Assembly: GCF_014200405.1 (NCBI RefSeq)
Contig: NZ_JACHBQ010000001.1
Span: 434,001 to 498,000, forward strand
Direction: 5' to 3'
Length of the DNA stretch: 64,000 nucleotides
DNA from: Cryobacterium roopkundense
GTDB taxonomy: Bacteria; Actinomycetota; Actinomycetes; Actinomycetales; Microbacteriaceae
Shown here: in pieces, positions 16,790 to 24,337 of the stretch
How the letters are laid out: the number at the start of each line of letters is the position of its first letter
Position numbering within the stretch: the stretch's first letter is position 1
The notes under the pieces: model-generated
Databases searched by the model: none
What the model was told of the DNA's origin: nothing
Seen by the model: the letters and a program-made list of their open reading frames with translations, nothing else
Translations under genes and position numbers: made by a program

Positions 16790-17737
16790 ATGACCACACT
16801 GTTCATCGGCCTCGGCAAAATGGGCGACCCGATGGTGCGCCGGTATGCGCCCACCCACGAGGTGCTGCTGTACGACGTGGATGCCGCGGTGAGTGGCTCG
16901 CTCGCCGCAGCGGTGGGCGGTAGGGCGCTGGCCGGCCTTGACGACCTGCCCGCGGGCATCCGTACCGTGATCCTGATGCTGCCCAACAGTCGCATCGTCG
17001 AATCCGTAGTGGGCCTGCTGTTCGTGCAGCTTGAGCCCGGCGCCCTGGTGGTCGATATGGGGTCGTCGGAGCCGCACAGCACGCAGCGGCTCGCGGGGGA
17101 GGCGGCCGCGGCGGGAATCGCATTTGTTGATGCCCCGGTATCGGGCGGGGTGGCGAAAGCCCGGGTGGGGGAGCTCTCGATCATGGTCGGTGGAGCCGCC
17201 GCCGACCGCGAGCGGTCTATGGAGCACTTGGCGCCCCTCGGAACGAGCATCACGCAGGTGGGGCCGAGCGGCTCCGGTCATGCCGCGAAGGCGCTCAACA
17301 ACCTGCTCTCGGCCACCAACCTCACGGCCGCGGCCGAGATCTTCACGGTGGCGCGCACCTTCGGCATCGACGCGGCGGTGATGCTCGACGTGGTGAATTC
17401 CTCCACCGGGCGCAGCCAGGCCACCGAGGTGAAATACGCCAAGCACGTGCTCAACGGCACGTTCGATTCGGGCTTCTCGCTCGACCTGATGCTCAAAGAC
17501 GTGGCGATCGCTCAGGCGCTCGGCGCGGGGCTGTCGACGCCGATCACCGACAAAACCGTGGGGGTGCTCGCTGAGGCCCGTCGGGTGCTCGGTGACGCCG
17601 GCCCGCTGCACGCCGTGCCTCTGGACCACACCGAGGTCGTGCGCTACGTCGAAACCGTCAATCGGGTCGAGCTTCGATCCGAACCAGCACTGTCCGAACC
17701 AGCACTGTCCGAACCAGAAGGAGCAGCTCATGTCTGA
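16790..17737 (+). CDS. NAD-dependent beta-hydroxyacid dehydrogenase (3-hydroxyisobutyrate / tartronate-semialdehyde reductase family)
   Basis: The 315-residue protein starts at ATG 16790 (AAGGGAG 6 bases upstream). The N-terminal Rossmann domain has the nucleotide loop FIGLGKMGDPMVRR, then VILMLPNSRIV and VVDMGSSEPHST. The family signature is FVDAPVSGGVAKARVGELSIM, and the catalytic Lys lies in GHAAKALNNLL. It would interconvert a beta-hydroxy acid and a semialdehyde, plausible for tartronate-type intermediates of tartrate breakdown. The last ~16 residues (SEPALSEPALSEP...) are encoded by a 15-bp tandem repeat and look dispensable. It overlaps the next gene by 8 bp. Confidence 0.87.
   Translation: MTTLFIGLGKMGDPMVRRYAPTHEVLLYDVDAAVSGSLAAAVGGRALAGLDDLPAGIRTVILMLPNSRIVESVVGLLFVQLEPGALVVDMGSSEPHSTQRLAGEAAAAGIAFVDAPVSGGVAKARVGELSIMVGGAAADRERSMEHLAPLGTSITQVGPSGSGHAAKALNNLLSATNLTAAAEIFTVARTFGIDAAVMLDVVNSSTGRSQATEVKYAKHVLNGTFDSGFSLDLMLKDVAIAQALGAGLSTPITDKTVGVLAEARRVLGDAGPLHAVPLDHTEVVRYVETVNRVELRSEPALSEPALSEPEGAAHV
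17678..17722 (+). repeat. 15-bp tandem repeat at the dehydrogenase/CMD gene junction
   Basis: TCCGAACCAGCACTG is repeated at 17678-17692 and 17693-17707, with a third degenerate unit at 17708 (TCCGAACCAGAAGG). The AAGGAG of the third unit is the ribosome-binding site for the next gene. In-frame copies add SEPAL units to the dehydrogenase tail. Confidence 0.75.
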
Positions 17738-18146
17738 GAACCCACAGGACTACATCGACGAGATGGCCCGTAAGCGTGGTTATGTGCTCGATTATCACAA
17801 GGTGATGGCGAAGCAGGACTTCCCGGTGCTGCAGGCCGCGAACCACCTGGTGTCGGCGGCATACCTCGACCAGCGCACGCTCGATCGGCGCACCAAGGAG
17901 CTCATCTTTATTGTGAGCCTCACGGTGATGCGCGCGGCGAAAGGGCACATCCAGAGCCACATCAGGGTGGCTCTCGATCTCGGGGTGTCGGCGACCGAGA
18001 TTCTGGAGGCGATCGAGATCTCGCTTCCCGAGGCCGGAATCGTGGCCTTCCAGGGCGGCTTCGAGGCGTGGCGTGAGGTGGTCGGAGCGGATGGCATCGA
18101 GCCCAGAGTGAGCGTGCACGAGGGCGGCTCGGGCGCCGGCGCGTAG
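17730..18146 (+). CDS. Carboxymuconolactone decarboxylase (CMD)-fold protein lacking the CxxC motif
   Basis: The 138-residue helical protein starts at ATG 17730, with AAGGAG nine bases upstream. The segment RTLDRRTKELIFIVSLTVMRAAKGHIQSHIRVALDLGVSATEI matches the CMD/AhpD core, where E-L...G.......H...A...G.(T/S)..EI is typical. The usual Cys-x-x-Cys of AhpD-type members is missing, so peroxidase or thiol chemistry is not expected; a decarboxylase/lactonase-type or binding role is more likely. It overlaps the dehydrogenase by 8 bp and precedes tartrate dehydrogenase. It probably handles a pathway intermediate. Confidence 0.75.
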   Translation: MSENPQDYIDEMARKRGYVLDYHKVMAKQDFPVLQAANHLVSAAYLDQRTLDRRTKELIFIVSLTVMRAAKGHIQSHIRVALDLGVSATEILEAIEISLPEAGIVAFQGGFEAWREVVGADGIEPRVSVHEGGSGAGA

Positions 18147-18204
18147 TTGCCCCGGCGCGTCACGCCCATTCTTCAGACCCAGTACCTAGTTGGAGGCTCT
18201 ACCC

Positions 18205-19296
18205 ATGTCCATTCGCACTCACCGCATCGCGGTTATCCCCGGCGACGGAATCGGCACCGAAGTGATGCCCCCGGCGCAACGCTTGCTCGAGCTGGCCGGA
18301 AACCGTTTCGGCTTCGCGTTCGAGTGGCAGACCTTCGACTGGAGCTGCGAATATTACGCCCGCACCGGCGCCATGATGCCAGCCAACGGACTTGAGCAGC
18401 TCGCCGAGTGCGACCAGATCCTGCTCGGTGCCGTCGGGTTTCCGGGTGTGCCCGACCACGTTTCGCTGTGGGGCTTGCTCATCCCCATTCGCCGGGCGTT
18501 CCAGCAATACATCAACCTGCGCCCGATCAAGCTGCTCCCGGGTATCGAGAGCCCCTTACGCAACGTGCCAGCAGGCGGGATCGACTTTCAGGTGGTGCGC
18601 GAGAACAACGAAGGCGAGTACTCCGAAAGCGGCGGGCGCCTGTATCGCGGGCTGCCGCAGGAGGTCGCCATCCAGGAGTCGATCTTCACGCGCTTCGGGG
18701 TGACCCGCGCCATGAACTACGCCATCACCCTCGCCGAACATCGCCAGGGGCGACTGGCCAGCGCTACCAAGTCCAACGGCATCATTCACACCATGCCCTT
18801 CTGGGACGAGATTCTGCGCGAACTCGGCCAGCAGCATCCGCAGCTCGAGATCTCGGAGTACCACATCGATGCGCTCGCGGCGCTGTTCGTGCTCGACCCG
18901 GGCCGCTTCGACGTGGTCGTGGCGTCGAACCTGTTTGGCGATATTCTCACCGACCTCGGGGCGGCCATCATCGGCAGCATCGGTATCGCGCCCTCGGCCA
19001 ACCTCAACCCGGAGGGAGAGTTCCCCTCGATGTTCGAGCCCGTGCACGGGTCGGCGCCCGACATCGCCGGCCAGGGCAAGGCGAACCCGCTCGGTCAGGT
19101 CTGGGCTGCATCGATGATGCTCGACCACCTCGGCCACCCCGAGGCCGGTGCCGCGCTCGTGGACACCATGGGTCATGTGCTGGTTGAAACGGATGTGCGC
19201 ACGCCCGATCTCGGCGGACGCGCCACCACCGAGGAGGTCTCCGACGCTCTCGCAGTCGCCTTCGCCACCGTGACGGCCGAGGCGGTGCTGCGATGA
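18205..19296 (+). CDS. Tartrate dehydrogenase/decarboxylase or D-malate dehydrogenase
   Basis: The 363-residue member of the isocitrate/isopropylmalate dehydrogenase superfamily starts at ATG 18205 after GGAGG. Motifs specific for the tartrate/D-malate branch are RIAVIPGDGIGTEVMPPAQR, FDWSCEYYARTGAMMP, GAVGFPGVPDHVSLWGLLIP and VVRENNEGEYSESGG. The metal- and NAD-binding parts are VVVASNLFGDILTDLGAA and FEPVHGSAPDIAGQGKANP. It would oxidise (and possibly decarboxylate) meso- or L-tartrate, or D-malate, with NAD. The ATGA overlap with tarD makes them one coupled pair. Confidence 0.88.
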   Translation: MSIRTHRIAVIPGDGIGTEVMPPAQRLLELAGNRFGFAFEWQTFDWSCEYYARTGAMMPANGLEQLAECDQILLGAVGFPGVPDHVSLWGLLIPIRRAFQQYINLRPIKLLPGIESPLRNVPAGGIDFQVVRENNEGEYSESGGRLYRGLPQEVAIQESIFTRFGVTRAMNYAITLAEHRQGRLASATKSNGIIHTMPFWDEILRELGQQHPQLEISEYHIDALAALFVLDPGRFDVVVASNLFGDILTDLGAAIIGSIGIAPSANLNPEGEFPSMFEPVHGSAPDIAGQGKANPLGQVWAASMMLDHLGHPEAGAALVDTMGHVLVETDVRTPDLGGRATTEEVSDALAVAFATVTAEAVLR

Positions 19297-20474
19297 GAAT
19301 CGTCGACGTACGCGAAGCGACAATGCCTATCAGCTCGCCGATTCGGAACGCCTTCATCGACTTCAGCAAAATGACCCTGAGCGTGGTCGCCGTCGTCACC
19401 GACGTGGTGCGCGACGGTCGCCCGGTGGTGGGCTACGGCTTCAACTCCAACGGCCGGTACGGCCAGGGCGCCATCATTCGCGAGCGTCTCCTGCCGCGCC
19501 TGCTCGAGGCGGATCCCGCGTCGCTGCTCGATCCCCTGCGCGACAACCTCGATCCGGAGCGTATCTGGAACACCATGATGATCAACGAAAAGCCCGGCGG
19601 GCACGGTGAACGCTCGGTCGCGGTCGGAGCCGTTGACATGGCCGTGTGGGATGCCGTGGCCAAGATCGAAGAGAAGCCGCTGTTCCAGCTGCTTGCCGAA
19701 CGATTCGGCACCGGCGCACCCAACCGGGAGGTGTTCGTGTACGCCGCTGGCGGCTATTACCAGCCCGGGCGAGGCCTCACCGGCCTGACCGATGAAATGC
19801 AGAGCTACTTCGATCGCGGGTACACCGTGGTGAAGGCCAAGATCGGCGGAGCGCCGCTGGCCGAAGATCTGCAGCGCATCGAAGCGGTGCTGGGCATGCT
19901 CGAGCCGCACCAGCGCCTTGCCGTGGATGCCAACGGTCGCTTCGACCAGGCCACCGCCGTGGAGTACGCGAAGGCTTTGTCGCAGTACGACCTGTTCTGG
20001 TACGAGGAGCCCGTGGACCCCCTGGACTTCGAGGCGCAGGCCGCGGTGGCCGCCGCCTACGACAAGCCCATCGCCACCGGAGAGAACCTCTTCTCCATGC
20101 AGGACGCCCGCAACCTGATTCGCTACGGCGGCCTGCGACCCGAGAAGGACTGGCTGCAGTTCGACTGCGCGCTGAGCTACGGCCTCGTGGAATACCTGCG
20201 CACCCTCGACATGCTCGACGACAACGGATGGTCTCGCGCGCGTTGCATCCCGCACGGCGGCCACCAGATGTCGCTCAACATCGCCGCCGGCCTCGGCCTC
20301 GGCGGTAACGAGAGCTACCCCGACCTCTTCCAGCCCTTCGGTGGCTTCCCAGATGGGGCGGAGGTCGTGAACGGCTTTGTCACCATGCCCGACCTGCCCG
20401 GGATCGGGTTCGAGGGCAAGTCCGACCTGTATGCGGTGATGCGAGCGCTGGGGGAGCCTGCGCTGGCCATGTAG
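19293..20474 (+). CDS. tarD: D-tartrate dehydratase (enolase superfamily)
   Basis: The 393-residue enzyme dehydrates D-tartrate to oxaloacetate. It matches the Bradyrhizobium TarD pattern closely: RIVDVREATMPISSPIRNAF, VVGYGFNSNGRYGQG, MMINEKPGGHGERSVAVGAV, and DWLQFDCALSYGLVEY. Active-site residues are visible: K183 (VVKAKIGG), Mg ligands D212 (AVDANGRF), E238 (WYEEPVDP) and E264 (TGENLFS), and H321 (IPHGGHQMSL). These are offset by one from the numbering I recall for the characterised enzyme. It overlaps the tartrate dehydrogenase stop by 4 bp and closes the gene run. It is the most specific pointer to tartrate in the window. Confidence 0.93.
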   Translation: MRIVDVREATMPISSPIRNAFIDFSKMTLSVVAVVTDVVRDGRPVVGYGFNSNGRYGQGAIIRERLLPRLLEADPASLLDPLRDNLDPERIWNTMMINEKPGGHGERSVAVGAVDMAVWDAVAKIEEKPLFQLLAERFGTGAPNREVFVYAAGGYYQPGRGLTGLTDEMQSYFDRGYTVVKAKIGGAPLAEDLQRIEAVLGMLEPHQRLAVDANGRFDQATAVEYAKALSQYDLFWYEEPVDPLDFEAQAAVAAAYDKPIATGENLFSMQDARNLIRYGGLRPEKDWLQFDCALSYGLVEYLRTLDMLDDNGWSRARCIPHGGHQMSLNIAAGLGLGGNESYPDLFQPFGGFPDGAEVVNGFVTMPDLPGIGFEGKSDLYAVMRALGEPALAM

Positions 20475-20556
20475 GCAGGGCGCCGGCCCCGCTGCCGCCC
20501 CCGACTCTCAGACTCGGCCCGCCCGGTCTACTAGGGAAACGCATCGTGTTCCCCAT

Positions 20557-20662
20557 CCCGTTGGTCGAGGAGCGAGGTACGAGCGTCTCGACCCCGCAAG
20601 CCGACCCTCAAACTCGGCTCACCCGGTGTCGATCGCTCCTTCGTCGCGCCTCGACCAGCGGG
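20557..20662. repeat. Family A intergenic repeat, copy 3
   Basis: The block begins CCCGTTGGTCGAGGAGCG, continues AGGTACGAGCGTCTCGACCC, and closes with ATCGCTCCTTCGTCGCGCC then TCGACCAGCGGG. The ends are inverted (TTGGTCGAG / CTCGACCAG). It lies between tarD and the 3' end of the second DUF222/HNH gene; 20475-20556 holds nothing else I recognise. Confidence 0.75.
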
Positions 20663-20709
20663 ATACCAGCCTCTTCGTGCTCGGACCCGCGCCCTGCTCG
20701 TGCCGCCCA

Positions 20710-22137
20710 TTACCGCTTGTAGTGCGGTCCGTCGTGGCCTTTCGGTGCTGGCACCGGCGGTCGCCCGCCTCGTCGCGGAGTTCTCCTCGGATCGACACTG
20801 GCCGGTGGGATGAAGTACACCACGTTATCCTTCACGACCACGTCCCAGCCTTCGCGGTGGATCCGATGATGGCACGCACTACACAGCATCACGCAGTTGG
20901 CTTGATTGGTCGGCCCGTCATGCGCTTTGTACCAACGAATGTGATGACCCTCGGCATAGCTCGGCGGCCTGTTACACCCCGCCGTGGCGCAGCCGCCGTC
21001 CCTCTCGATGGCCGCGAGCTTCTGCGCCGTCGTAAAGAGCCGTTTTCGGAGGCCGAAGTCGAGAACCTCGCTCTTGCCACCGAGGACCATCGGGATCAGA
21101 CACGCCTCCGCGGCCATCTTTCGGGCCGTTCCGGCGGAGATCGGCTGCTCGATCCCGTCCAACTGGGCTTCACCCAAACCGCTCTGCAGGGATTCAAGGG
21201 TCATCCGCACGATGATCGTCGTGTGATCCAGCGCCCCGAGCCCCTCCGTGCAGGAGAGGGCGTGACGCACGATGTCGATGAAGGCATCGAAGTTCAGTTG
21301 CGGCATCGTGCGGCCGTCGCCGATGATCTCGTGGTTGTCGCCGCACCCGTCCGGGTCGTCCTGGGCTTCAAACCGCGGCTTGCGCAGTTCCGCGCTGGTC
21401 ATCCCGTCGATCGCGGTGTCCAGGTACGCCGCTGACACCGGGTCGGCGTCGAGAATGTAGCGTTTCATGCCGTTGGGCAGCACCATTCGCTTCAATCCTC
21501 GCCGCGACACGAGTACCTCTTCACGGGGTTCCACCCCATCCACGTCGAGGGCGTCCCGGTAGCGAATGGAGAGCTTCCGCACCGAATCGACCGGGTTGGT
21601 TACCGCGAACTCCACCAGCTCTTTCTCCGCCGCGTCGAGGTCTTCGGTCGTCGCCCGAGGGGCGGCCTGCTCGAGGTTCGCGGTGATGTACAGCGCCGAA
21701 TCCACGGTGAGTTCCCCGGCATTGACCGCTCGAGCGACCTCCGCGTACTCCGGTGGCAGGTGCTCACCGATCAGGCTCGTCCGAGGCTTCGTCGCCTTCC
21801 CCACCCTCACCAACCGCCCGGCCTCCGCCATCGAGATGTGCCCGATATCGGTCAGGGCGGCGGCGGCGTTTCGGTTACCCGTTTGAGCGGCGATGCCGGT
21901 GTCGTGTTCGAACCTGTCATTGAGTTCACCCGCCTCCCGAATCAGCAGAGCCTGCCCCAACCTGACCACCTCAAACGTGGCCGCCATGCTGGCCAGCAAA
22001 CCCGCGTTCGTCATCCGCTGCACATCCACCCCGGCGTCGGGTTCCTCCTCAGTGCACACACCACCACCCAGGGAGTGAGAGTACGTGTCGGCGAGTGCCG
22101 CCGTACTCTCGATGAGGTGGTCCGTTGAAGTGGTCAT
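20710..22137 (-). CDS. DUF222 / HNH endonuclease family protein (13E12-type), complete copy
   Basis: The 475-residue protein has an N-terminal helical DUF222 region (~1-300: AAQTGNRNAAAALTDIGHIS, ADPVSAAYLDTAIDGMTSAE) and a C-terminal HNH domain (~375-440) with CATAGCNRPPSYAEGHHIRW, then NCVMLCSACHHRIH. The paired CxxC cysteines and HH...N...H residues are those of a zinc-bound HNH nuclease. It is nearly identical to 48832-50259 at protein and DNA level, including the leader. Such families are present in many copies in actinobacteria; their function is not established, and selfish or recombination roles are possible. The start ATG 22137 lacks a good ribosome-binding site. Confidence 0.9.
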   Translation of the reverse strand: MTTSTDHLIESTAALADTYSHSLGGGVCTEEEPDAGVDVQRMTNAGLLASMAATFEVVRLGQALLIREAGELNDRFEHDTGIAAQTGNRNAAAALTDIGHISMAEAGRLVRVGKATKPRTSLIGEHLPPEYAEVARAVNAGELTVDSALYITANLEQAAPRATTEDLDAAEKELVEFAVTNPVDSVRKLSIRYRDALDVDGVEPREEVLVSRRGLKRMVLPNGMKRYILDADPVSAAYLDTAIDGMTSAELRKPRFEAQDDPDGCGDNHEIIGDGRTMPQLNFDAFIDIVRHALSCTEGLGALDHTTIIVRMTLESLQSGLGEAQLDGIEQPISAGTARKMAAEACLIPMVLGGKSEVLDFGLRKRLFTTAQKLAAIERDGGCATAGCNRPPSYAEGHHIRWYKAHDGPTNQANCVMLCSACHHRIHREGWDVVVKDNVVYFIPPASVDPRRTPRRGGRPPVPAPKGHDGPHYKR

Positions 22138-22235
22138 GGCTCAATTTTCCCAGCGACCACTGACATTCACGGGCTCTAAACGGCCCTGATCGGGTCATTC
22201 TGTGAAAAACTCCCAAAGATTTTTACCTGTGGAGG
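22138..22235 (-). repeat. Conserved leader of DUF222/HNH genes, copy 2
   Basis: In gene direction it reads CCACAGGTAAAAATCTTTGG, GAGTTTTTCACAGAATGACC, GTGAATGTCAGTGGTCGC and TGGGAAAATTGAGCC, matching the leaders of the other two family members. Identity drops just upstream of CTCCTCCACAGG, marking the edge of the duplicated unit. Confidence 0.75.
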
Positions 22236-22259
22236 AGAAGCTCGCTCGGTGGTTTTAGG

Positions 22260-23144
22260 TCAGGAGGGCGGGCATCCCACCCCGGCAGGGTTCTGGTTGC
22301 AGTCGTGGGCTACGAGCACGCTCTTCACGTGGCGCGCGGCCACGTCGAGAGGGTTCGCGTCTGCTGGGAGCGTGCCTGAGACCGGCTGCCACGGCCCGCC
22401 GCCCACCCGAAACTCGGCCGCGTAGTCCACCGTCAACTGCGCCACATAGTCTCCTCGGATGGCATAAATGTGACTCGTGGCGGTATCGGAGAATTCTGGA
22501 ACTCCGAGGTCGTCCCACGACGCGCCTCCCGATGTCGAGGTGCCGCTCGCACCGTCGCCGAAGTCCCAACGGAACGCCACCGGCGTGAACCGCACGTCGG
22601 CAGGGTTGCCGAGCAGAATGCCCGAAACCACATGAACGGATGCCGTCGCCACGAAATTAGCCGCCAGCCCCACGATCGCCAGCCCATTGGGTTGCATGTC
22701 CTGCCACGGCCGATGCGGTGAGAACCCCACTAGGTCACTCACACTCGACACCACCGGCGCCGCGCACGTGACGCAGACCGGGGCGGGCGTCGCCGTGGAG
22801 GTGAGTTTCGTCTTGTCGATGTAATACGCCTGGTTGCCAGCCAACCCCTTCCACTTGTAATCCTCAGGCGGCAGCGGGCTGGCGGCAGCAGGCCCACCCG
22901 CACTCTTCTTCGACGACTCCGCGTCCCCCGTCGACGGCTCCCCGGTGCCTCCCGTCGACGTGTCCATCTGGTCAGAGAGGTTGAGCACGTCCCCCTTTAT
23001 TGCGGCACGGGGGGACGGGCATGTGCCTTTCGCAATTTGCCGGACGGTGCACGCCGGGGCCGCCATCGCAGCGGGCACGGCAAGTGGCGTCAGAACTACG
23101 GCTGAGGCGAGTAGAACAGTCAGCAGAAGTCCTGGCCGGACCAT
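22260..23144 (-). CDS. Secreted hypothetical protein with PKD-like segment
   Basis: The 294-residue protein has a signal peptide (residues 1-29, LLLTVLLASAVVLTPLAVPA). A low-complexity Ser/Thr/Pro/Gly stretch (~60-90) follows. The segment VAFRWDFGDGASGTSTSGGA, then ATSHIYAIRGDYVAQLTVDY, has the WDFGDG ... Y...G.Y...L.V pattern of PKD domains. Cysteines in VCVTCA and near the C-terminus may pair outside the cell. Its ATG lies 25 bp inside the end of the upstream lipoprotein gene, so the two form an operon. Function unknown. Confidence 0.75.
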   Translation of the reverse strand: MVRPGLLLTVLLASAVVLTPLAVPAAMAAPACTVRQIAKGTCPSPRAAIKGDVLNLSDQMDTSTGGTGEPSTGDAESSKKSAGGPAAASPLPPEDYKWKGLAGNQAYYIDKTKLTSTATPAPVCVTCAAPVVSSVSDLVGFSPHRPWQDMQPNGLAIVGLAANFVATASVHVVSGILLGNPADVRFTPVAFRWDFGDGASGTSTSGGASWDDLGVPEFSDTATSHIYAIRGDYVAQLTVDYAAEFRVGGGPWQPVSGTLPADANPLDVAARHVKSVLVAHDCNQNPAGVGCPPS

Positions 23145-23689
23145 GGCACCTCACTATCGACGAGAAGATGGGTCGGATCGACTGAACTGGAAATGAAGCC
23201 CGCCTGCACTGGGACTCGATTCACTCGATTCGCCGGGGTGATCAGAACCCCTGAGCTGTCAAAAATGCGAACATCCGTCACGTCGACACACACATAGGCC
23301 ATCACCGACGCTTTATTTTGAGTGTCGTCGTAGTATCTGACCAGAGAAACGGTATCAAAATGGGTTGCCCCGGAACCTATTTCTCCAGCCTCCTGCGAGT
23401 CGGCTAGAACAGCTTGCACGTCTTTGACGTAGTGGGGGCTAACCAAGTCTGCTATACGCCCGATCTCCGCCCCACCTTCGTTCGCGATCAGGTCCGACAT
23501 CGCGAGGTAGTCCTCGTACGCCTTCGTCGCGGCGGCCAGGGCCTCTTGGTTCGAGGCGAACACTGGCGCGGCAGCAGACGGCGCAGGGCCGCCCGTCCAC
23601 TGCGGATTGGACCCCGACGCGCACCCGAGCATCAGGAACGGAATAAGCACGACCGAGCCGACCAGCAATCCACGTGAACTTTTGCGCAT
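23120..23689 (-). CDS. Putative lipoprotein of unknown function
   Basis: The 189-residue protein starts at ATG 23689 (MRKSSRGLLVGSVVLIPFLM); an in-frame upstream ATG would add 15 residues in front of the signal peptide. The lipobox LMLGC puts the lipidated Cys at about 22. The mature part has a helix with KAYEDYLAMSDLIANEGG and a beta-rich part (DTVSLVRYYDDTQNKASVMA YVCVDVTDVRIFD as two adjacent stretches). No family recognised. It overlaps the PKD-like secreted protein, suggesting an envelope pair that works together. Confidence 0.75.
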   Translation of the reverse strand: MRKSSRGLLVGSVVLIPFLMLGCASGSNPQWTGGPAPSAAAPVFASNQEALAAATKAYEDYLAMSDLIANEGGAEIGRIADLVSPHYVKDVQAVLADSQEAGEIGSGATHFDTVSLVRYYDDTQNKASVMAYVCVDVTDVRIFDSSGVLITPANRVNRVPVQAGFISSSVDPTHLLVDSEVPWSGQDFC

Positions 23690-24337
23690 GGCCACAATGT
23701 AGAGCGTTTCAGGAAAGCGCGCAGAGTTATCCACAGGGCCAGCGATATCCGCTGGCTTGCTGGTTGATGTGGAGGAACGTCGACCCTCGCGTCACTCACC
23801 CCCGGCCAATGCGCCGGTGCCCGTGGCCAACGCGTTTTCCCTCCCGCCGCTGCGGCCCGGGCCCGTTGGCCGGGAAGGCGCCAGAGAATCGGCCTCGTAG
23901 AACCCTTCTGCTCGATCTCGATCACGGAGGATCGGTCCGGAGGAAGTCCGAGAATGGCTGTGGCCCTGGGCGCGTTCCTGGCACGCCGGGCTCTCCGGCC
24001 GCATGTGCACCTTCAGGTCGGAGGCATGCTTGCAATCCTCGTCGTGGGTCACAGCCAGCGGAGCCATTCCCGATAAGTTCGTTGGACTTCTAGAGGAAGG
24101 GAATGTCCTTCGCCTGGGGGCGAAATGCTTCCGGAACCGGATGGTCGACCATCCCTCTTGTCGCTCGATGGAGCGTGCCGAGGGCCCAACTTTGCGTCTA
24201 CCCGCGAACTGGATCAACGTGTCCTCAGGAAATGCACAGAAGGTCGGCTCCAACCCGGCATAATCAGAATTGATGACTTGAGCGGCGCCACCAGAATAGA
24301 CCGTCGTAGAGGTCTGGCCGCATCAACTGGGGGAAGA
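23690..24337. other. 648-bp stretch without a recognisable gene
   Basis: The open frames here are short or lack a start and family similarity. The right end must hold the promoter of the thermonuclease-like gene. No repeat of the families A-C is present. I see no convincing remnant. Confidence 0.5.

Noticed and set aside
14585..17737. A 1050-codon open frame overlapping the PrpD, MFS and dehydrogenase genes
   Set aside because: It is in another frame of well-supported genes over most of its length and has an Arg/Gly-rich composition typical of high-GC shadow frames. Only its last 316 codons (from 16790) are a real gene.
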